Shown: one piece after another, positions 6,106 through 7,904 of the stretch
Numbering within the stretch: the first letter of the stretch is position 1
Layout: every line of letters starts with the position of its first letter
Assembly (NCBI GenBank): GCA_016550485.1
Contig: JABXGV010000080.1
Span: forward strand, 1-7,904
Direction: 5' to 3'
DNA length: 7,904 nt
Origin: an archaeon
GTDB taxonomy: Archaea; Asgardarchaeota; Hermodarchaeia; Hermodarchaeales; Hermodarchaeaceae
Notes under the pieces: model-generated
The model's input: only the letters and a program-made list of their open reading frames with translations
What the model was told of the DNA's origin: nothing
Databases searched by the model: none
Translations under genes and position numbers: made by a program

Positions 6106-7074
6106 GTGAATATTAGTGTCGGTACTTACAACCAAGTAGATTTAGACGACATTGCGGAATTTCTCTTGTCAGTCAAGAGCGGCAAGTCAGAACAACCAGC
6201 GGAGGAGATCTGTTCAACTCGTAATCAGCTGAGACAAACATTCTCGGAGAAACCAATCCGATTTGTTATAGCTCGCAATAAGGGCATGCTCCTTGGTTGT
6301 CTTGCTTTACTCATTAAGCACCCTGTTACGGTGGAAATCATGCCACACCATCTATGGCAGGATGGTTATCCTCTAGTTAGACCAGGCTACGATGCAACAA
6401 CTATTACAACCAAGCTCATTGAGGCTGCGGCAAGGTGGGCCGGACAAGGGAAGTACGAATGCATTGAGCTGGGTGTTGAACCATCGGACGGTCAAGACGA
6501 ACTTGGAACACTGAAAACATGGTATGAGTCACTTGGCTTCCACGTCCGACAAGAAAACGTAAACTTGATGTGCAAACTTACAGCACAGACAATCCCAGAG
6601 CTAGCCGTTCCCAAAGGATTTAGGCTACGACCAATCACCGATGTCGACTCAGATGATGTATTCCGATGCTACCATGCCTCCTTTAGTAGAGGACACTCGC
6701 CGTTCTTCTTCGACCAGAGCGAACGCGAACGCCGTGCCTACTTTGAGACCTTCGGTGTCACCTATGGAATGGATGAGGAAACCTCACTCGCTCTTATGAA
6801 GGAGGAACGAGTCGCTGGGTTCTCGTACACAATGCCCTGGGCGACGAGTTACCATTATGTTGACTGGTTAGGGATTCATCCAGCGTATCGACGACGTGGA
6901 CTAGGCCGTTTTCTACTCAGATACATTATGAAGAAGGCAATCGATCAAGGGAGGGAATCTGCATTCCTCTCCTGTGGGCTGCAAAATCTCCCAGCGAGAG
7001 CGCTCTATCGGCAGCTGGGTTGGGAAGAAATTGGTCAGGATATCCGATACGCTTTGAAAGTTCACAGCCAATAG
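6106..7074 (+). CDS. Tandem GNAT-fold N-acetyltransferase
   Basis: From the GTG at 6106 this encodes 322 residues. That start has AGGG eight bases upstream, whereas the GTG at 6097 overlaps the same motif and would add three residues. There are two GNAT domains. The N-terminal one (about 5-160) has the overall shape, including RFVIARNKGMLLGCLALL and a late YESLGFHV strand-helix. Its acetyl-CoA loop is not canonical (LVRPGYDATTITTKL around 90-104), so it is probably degenerate. The C-terminal one (about 171-319) is intact: WLGIHPAYRRRGLGRFLL at 254-271 is motif A with the R-R-x-G-x-G pyrophosphate loop, and NLPARALYRQLGWEEIG is motif B. A tandem arrangement of one degenerate and one active domain is known in mycothiol synthase-like GNATs. 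The substrate (amine, peptide or antibiotic) cannot be told. It sits inside the small membrane protein cluster and its stop codon abuts that of the convergent broken copy B. Confidence 0.85.
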   Translation: MNISVGTYNQVDLDDIAEFLLSVKSGKSEQPAEEICSTRNQLRQTFSEKPIRFVIARNKGMLLGCLALLIKHPVTVEIMPHHLWQDGYPLVRPGYDATTITTKLIEAAARWAGQGKYECIELGVEPSDGQDELGTLKTWYESLGFHVRQENVNLMCKLTAQTIPELAVPKGFRLRPITDVDSDDVFRCYHASFSRGHSPFFFDQSERERRAYFETFGVTYGMDEETSLALMKEERVAGFSYTMPWATSYHYVDWLGIHPAYRRRGLGRFLLRYIMKKAIDQGRESAFLSCGLQNLPARALYRQLGWEEIGQDIRYALKVHSQ

Positions 7075-7362
7075 CTAGATGAGGCCCATTTTCTGATCCC
7101 ATGTCTGTTCCCGATTGTAACAGCGCCTCCCGTAGAGTAACAGGGCGATGCCCACAAGGGTCACTACGCTACCACCGATGATGTTCCCCCATACCAGCCA
7201 ATACACTCGAGGGAAAAAGATTTAGAAGGAAATTAAGGGGTTAAGCAGCATACAGAGAAACACCCCAAGTCCAAGGAACATAACTCCAGTTGCTGTGAAG
7301 ATGCCACCTATTACGAAGAGTGGGATCCATATGTTCTTCCTAAAGGGCGGCTTTTCCGTCAT
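7075..7362 (-). pseudogene. Small two-helix membrane protein, copy B, interrupted by an in-frame TAA
   Basis: Reading from the ATG at 7362 gives MTEKPPFRKNIWIPLFVIGG and a full first helix, then a TAA at 7222-7224 after 46 codons. The same frame continues without any shift through a second helix (WLVWGNIIGGSVVTLVGIAL) to the family tail YNREQTWDQKMG and a TAG at 7075-7077, 95 codons in all. Both halves align with copy A (RKNIWMG start; RRERAWDQKFG tail). This is therefore one gene split by a single nonsense codon in the loop between its helices, not random sequence. The ribosome site GTGATT four bases before the ATG is intact. Likely explanations are a recent pseudogene, a sequencing or assembly error, or two separately translated halves. 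TAA readthrough is unlikely. The gap to copy C upstream is 37 bp, suggesting one transcript. Confidence 0.75.
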
Positions 7363-7399
7363 ATCAATCACAACGCTGCAAGGAGCTATACTCAGCCCT

Positions 7400-7669
7400 C
7401 TATTTTAGCCCTATCTCTCTTTCCCACTCTTTCTCTCTTTTGTATAGTTGATAGCCTCGGATAAGGAGGACAACGCCTATGAGTATTAGTATGATACCTG
7501 CAACGATGATTAGCAGGTCTAAGAGAGGGAACACCAGTGCTAGTGAAGGGTAGCGGAGCCTGTATGTTATACCCGTGCTGATGAGGGATGCCCCTGGTGA
7601 TGTTATGACGCCTCCCGCGATTAAATATCCCATCCAGATGTTTCTTTGAGGTTTGGGTCTAGAAGCCAT
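7400..7669 (-). CDS. Small two-helix membrane protein, copy C
   Basis: This 89-residue protein has the family plan: a basic N-terminus with QRNIWMGYL at 8-16, helices at about 13-35 and 46-71, and the charged tail YKREKEWEREIG at 76-87. Compared with copy A the loop between helices is shorter. The ATG at 7669 has an almost perfect extended Shine-Dalgarno sequence. The gene starts six bases after the stop of copy D and is followed by copy B 37 bp on, so D, C and B look like one operon. The product is unknown. The conserved Trp and the basic/acidic tail on the presumed cytoplasmic side are the parts most likely to bind a partner. Confidence 0.78.
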   Translation of the reverse strand: MASRPKPQRNIWMGYLIAGGVITSPGASLISTGITYRLRYPSLALVFPLLDLLIIVAGIILILIGVVLLIRGYQLYKREKEWEREIGLK

Positions 7670-7674
7670 TTTGA

Positions 7675-7681
7675 ATCACCT
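7675..7681 (-). promoter_or_regulatory. Extended Shine-Dalgarno AGGTGAT overlapping the stop of copy D
   Basis: On the - strand AGGTGAT, five bases before the ATG at 7669, matches the extended anti-SD. It includes the TGA stop codon of copy D (7676-7678), so translation of D and C is probably coupled. The GTGATT core recurs at the same distance before copies A and B. Confidence 0.6.
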
Positions 7682-7904
7682 GCCATGGTAGCCCATTTTC
7701 CGTTCCCAGGCAAGATCACGGCGGTAGAGCCTAATCCAGTGTGCGAGACAGACTCCTCCTATGACGGTTAGAACCGTCCCCACACCCACATGGAGTATTG
7801 CACGTCCCAGACTATTGAAGAACTCGAAATAAGGGTCAGAGGGGTAATAGAATTGGTGGACCAGAAACCAGTGTAGTTGATACAATAATTGTGGCAACTC
7901 TGGA
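7676..7904 (-). CDS. Small membrane protein, copy D (partial, 5' end outside window)
   Basis: The frame is open to the right edge of the window. A TTG at 7897 would give 73 residues, but codons before it are also open, and the family's first helix with its NIWMG start is missing. I therefore take this as the C-terminal part of a longer copy. What is seen is a loop rich in aromatic residues (YQLHWFLVHQFYYPSDPYFEF), one helix (ILHVGVGTVLTVIGGVCLAH) and the family tail YRRDLAWERKMG. It is the first gene of the D-C-B series within the window and overlaps the ribosome site of copy C. Confidence 0.65.
   Translation of the reverse strand, partial: PELPQLLYQLHWFLVHQFYYPSDPYFEFFNSLGRAILHVGVGTVLTVIGGVCLAHWIRLYRRDLAWERKMGYHGR

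Noticed and set aside
7222..7224. Recoding of the in-frame stop in copy B as pyrrolysine or selenocysteine
   Set aside because: The codon is TAA. Pyrrolysine uses TAG and selenocysteine TGA, so neither applies; nonsense mutation, error or gene split are the remaining options.
1..7904. CRISPR arrays, tRNA or rRNA genes, insertion sequences, toxin-antitoxin or phage-defence modules
   Set aside because: No regularly spaced repeats, no cloverleaf-like sequence, no transposase motif with terminal repeats, and no nuclease, toxin or defence domain were seen on either strand.

Overview
The window looks like a piece of an anaerobe's chromosome, most likely archaeal. Composition is intermediate in GC. 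Starts are often TTG or GTG, preceded by Shine-Dalgarno (SD) motifs that match the GGAGGTGAT-type anti-SD. One good TATA-like box and no clear bacterial -35/-10 pair were seen. Small membrane proteins of unrecognised families are abundant. An Asgard-type or other uncultured archaeal lineage is plausible, but this is inference; no rRNA, tRNA or universal marker gene is present to place it.

Layout, left to right: (1) the C-terminal end of an unrecognised protein (+); (2) convergent to it, a short QueG-like protein with two [4Fe-4S] clusters (-); (3) divergent from that, three + strand genes in a row: two tandem paralogues of a six-helix membrane protein of unknown family, then a full-length glycyl radical enzyme (GRE) closely resembling trans-4-hydroxy-L-proline dehydratase (HypD); (4) a cluster of four related small two-helix membrane proteins on the - strand. 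One of the four follows the GRE convergently. The other three lie at the right end, separated from the first by a tandem-domain GNAT acetyltransferase (+). One of the three is interrupted by an in-frame TAA and the last runs off the window.

The most notable point is the GRE. By alignment from memory to Clostridioides difficile HypD it keeps the thiyl cysteine (Cys441), the radical glycine (Gly772) and every substrate-pocket residue I could place (His167, Asp285, Ser341, Phe347, Tyr457, Thr652). The catalytic glutamate of the GCVE motif is replaced by threonine (GCVT, Thr443), and the next three residues also differ. This suggests a HypD-derived enzyme with altered chemistry on a hydroxyproline-like or related ring substrate. 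Neither an activating radical-SAM enzyme nor a pyrroline-5-carboxylate reductase is in the window. The two membrane paralogues just upstream could be functionally linked (same strand, 95 bp upstream of the GRE), but nothing in their sequence proves it.

The small-membrane-protein array is the second notable feature. It shares a K/R-N-I-W-M-G start, two helices and a Y-[RK]-R-E-x-x-W-[DE]-x-K/E-[FMI]-G tail, and has expanded locally.
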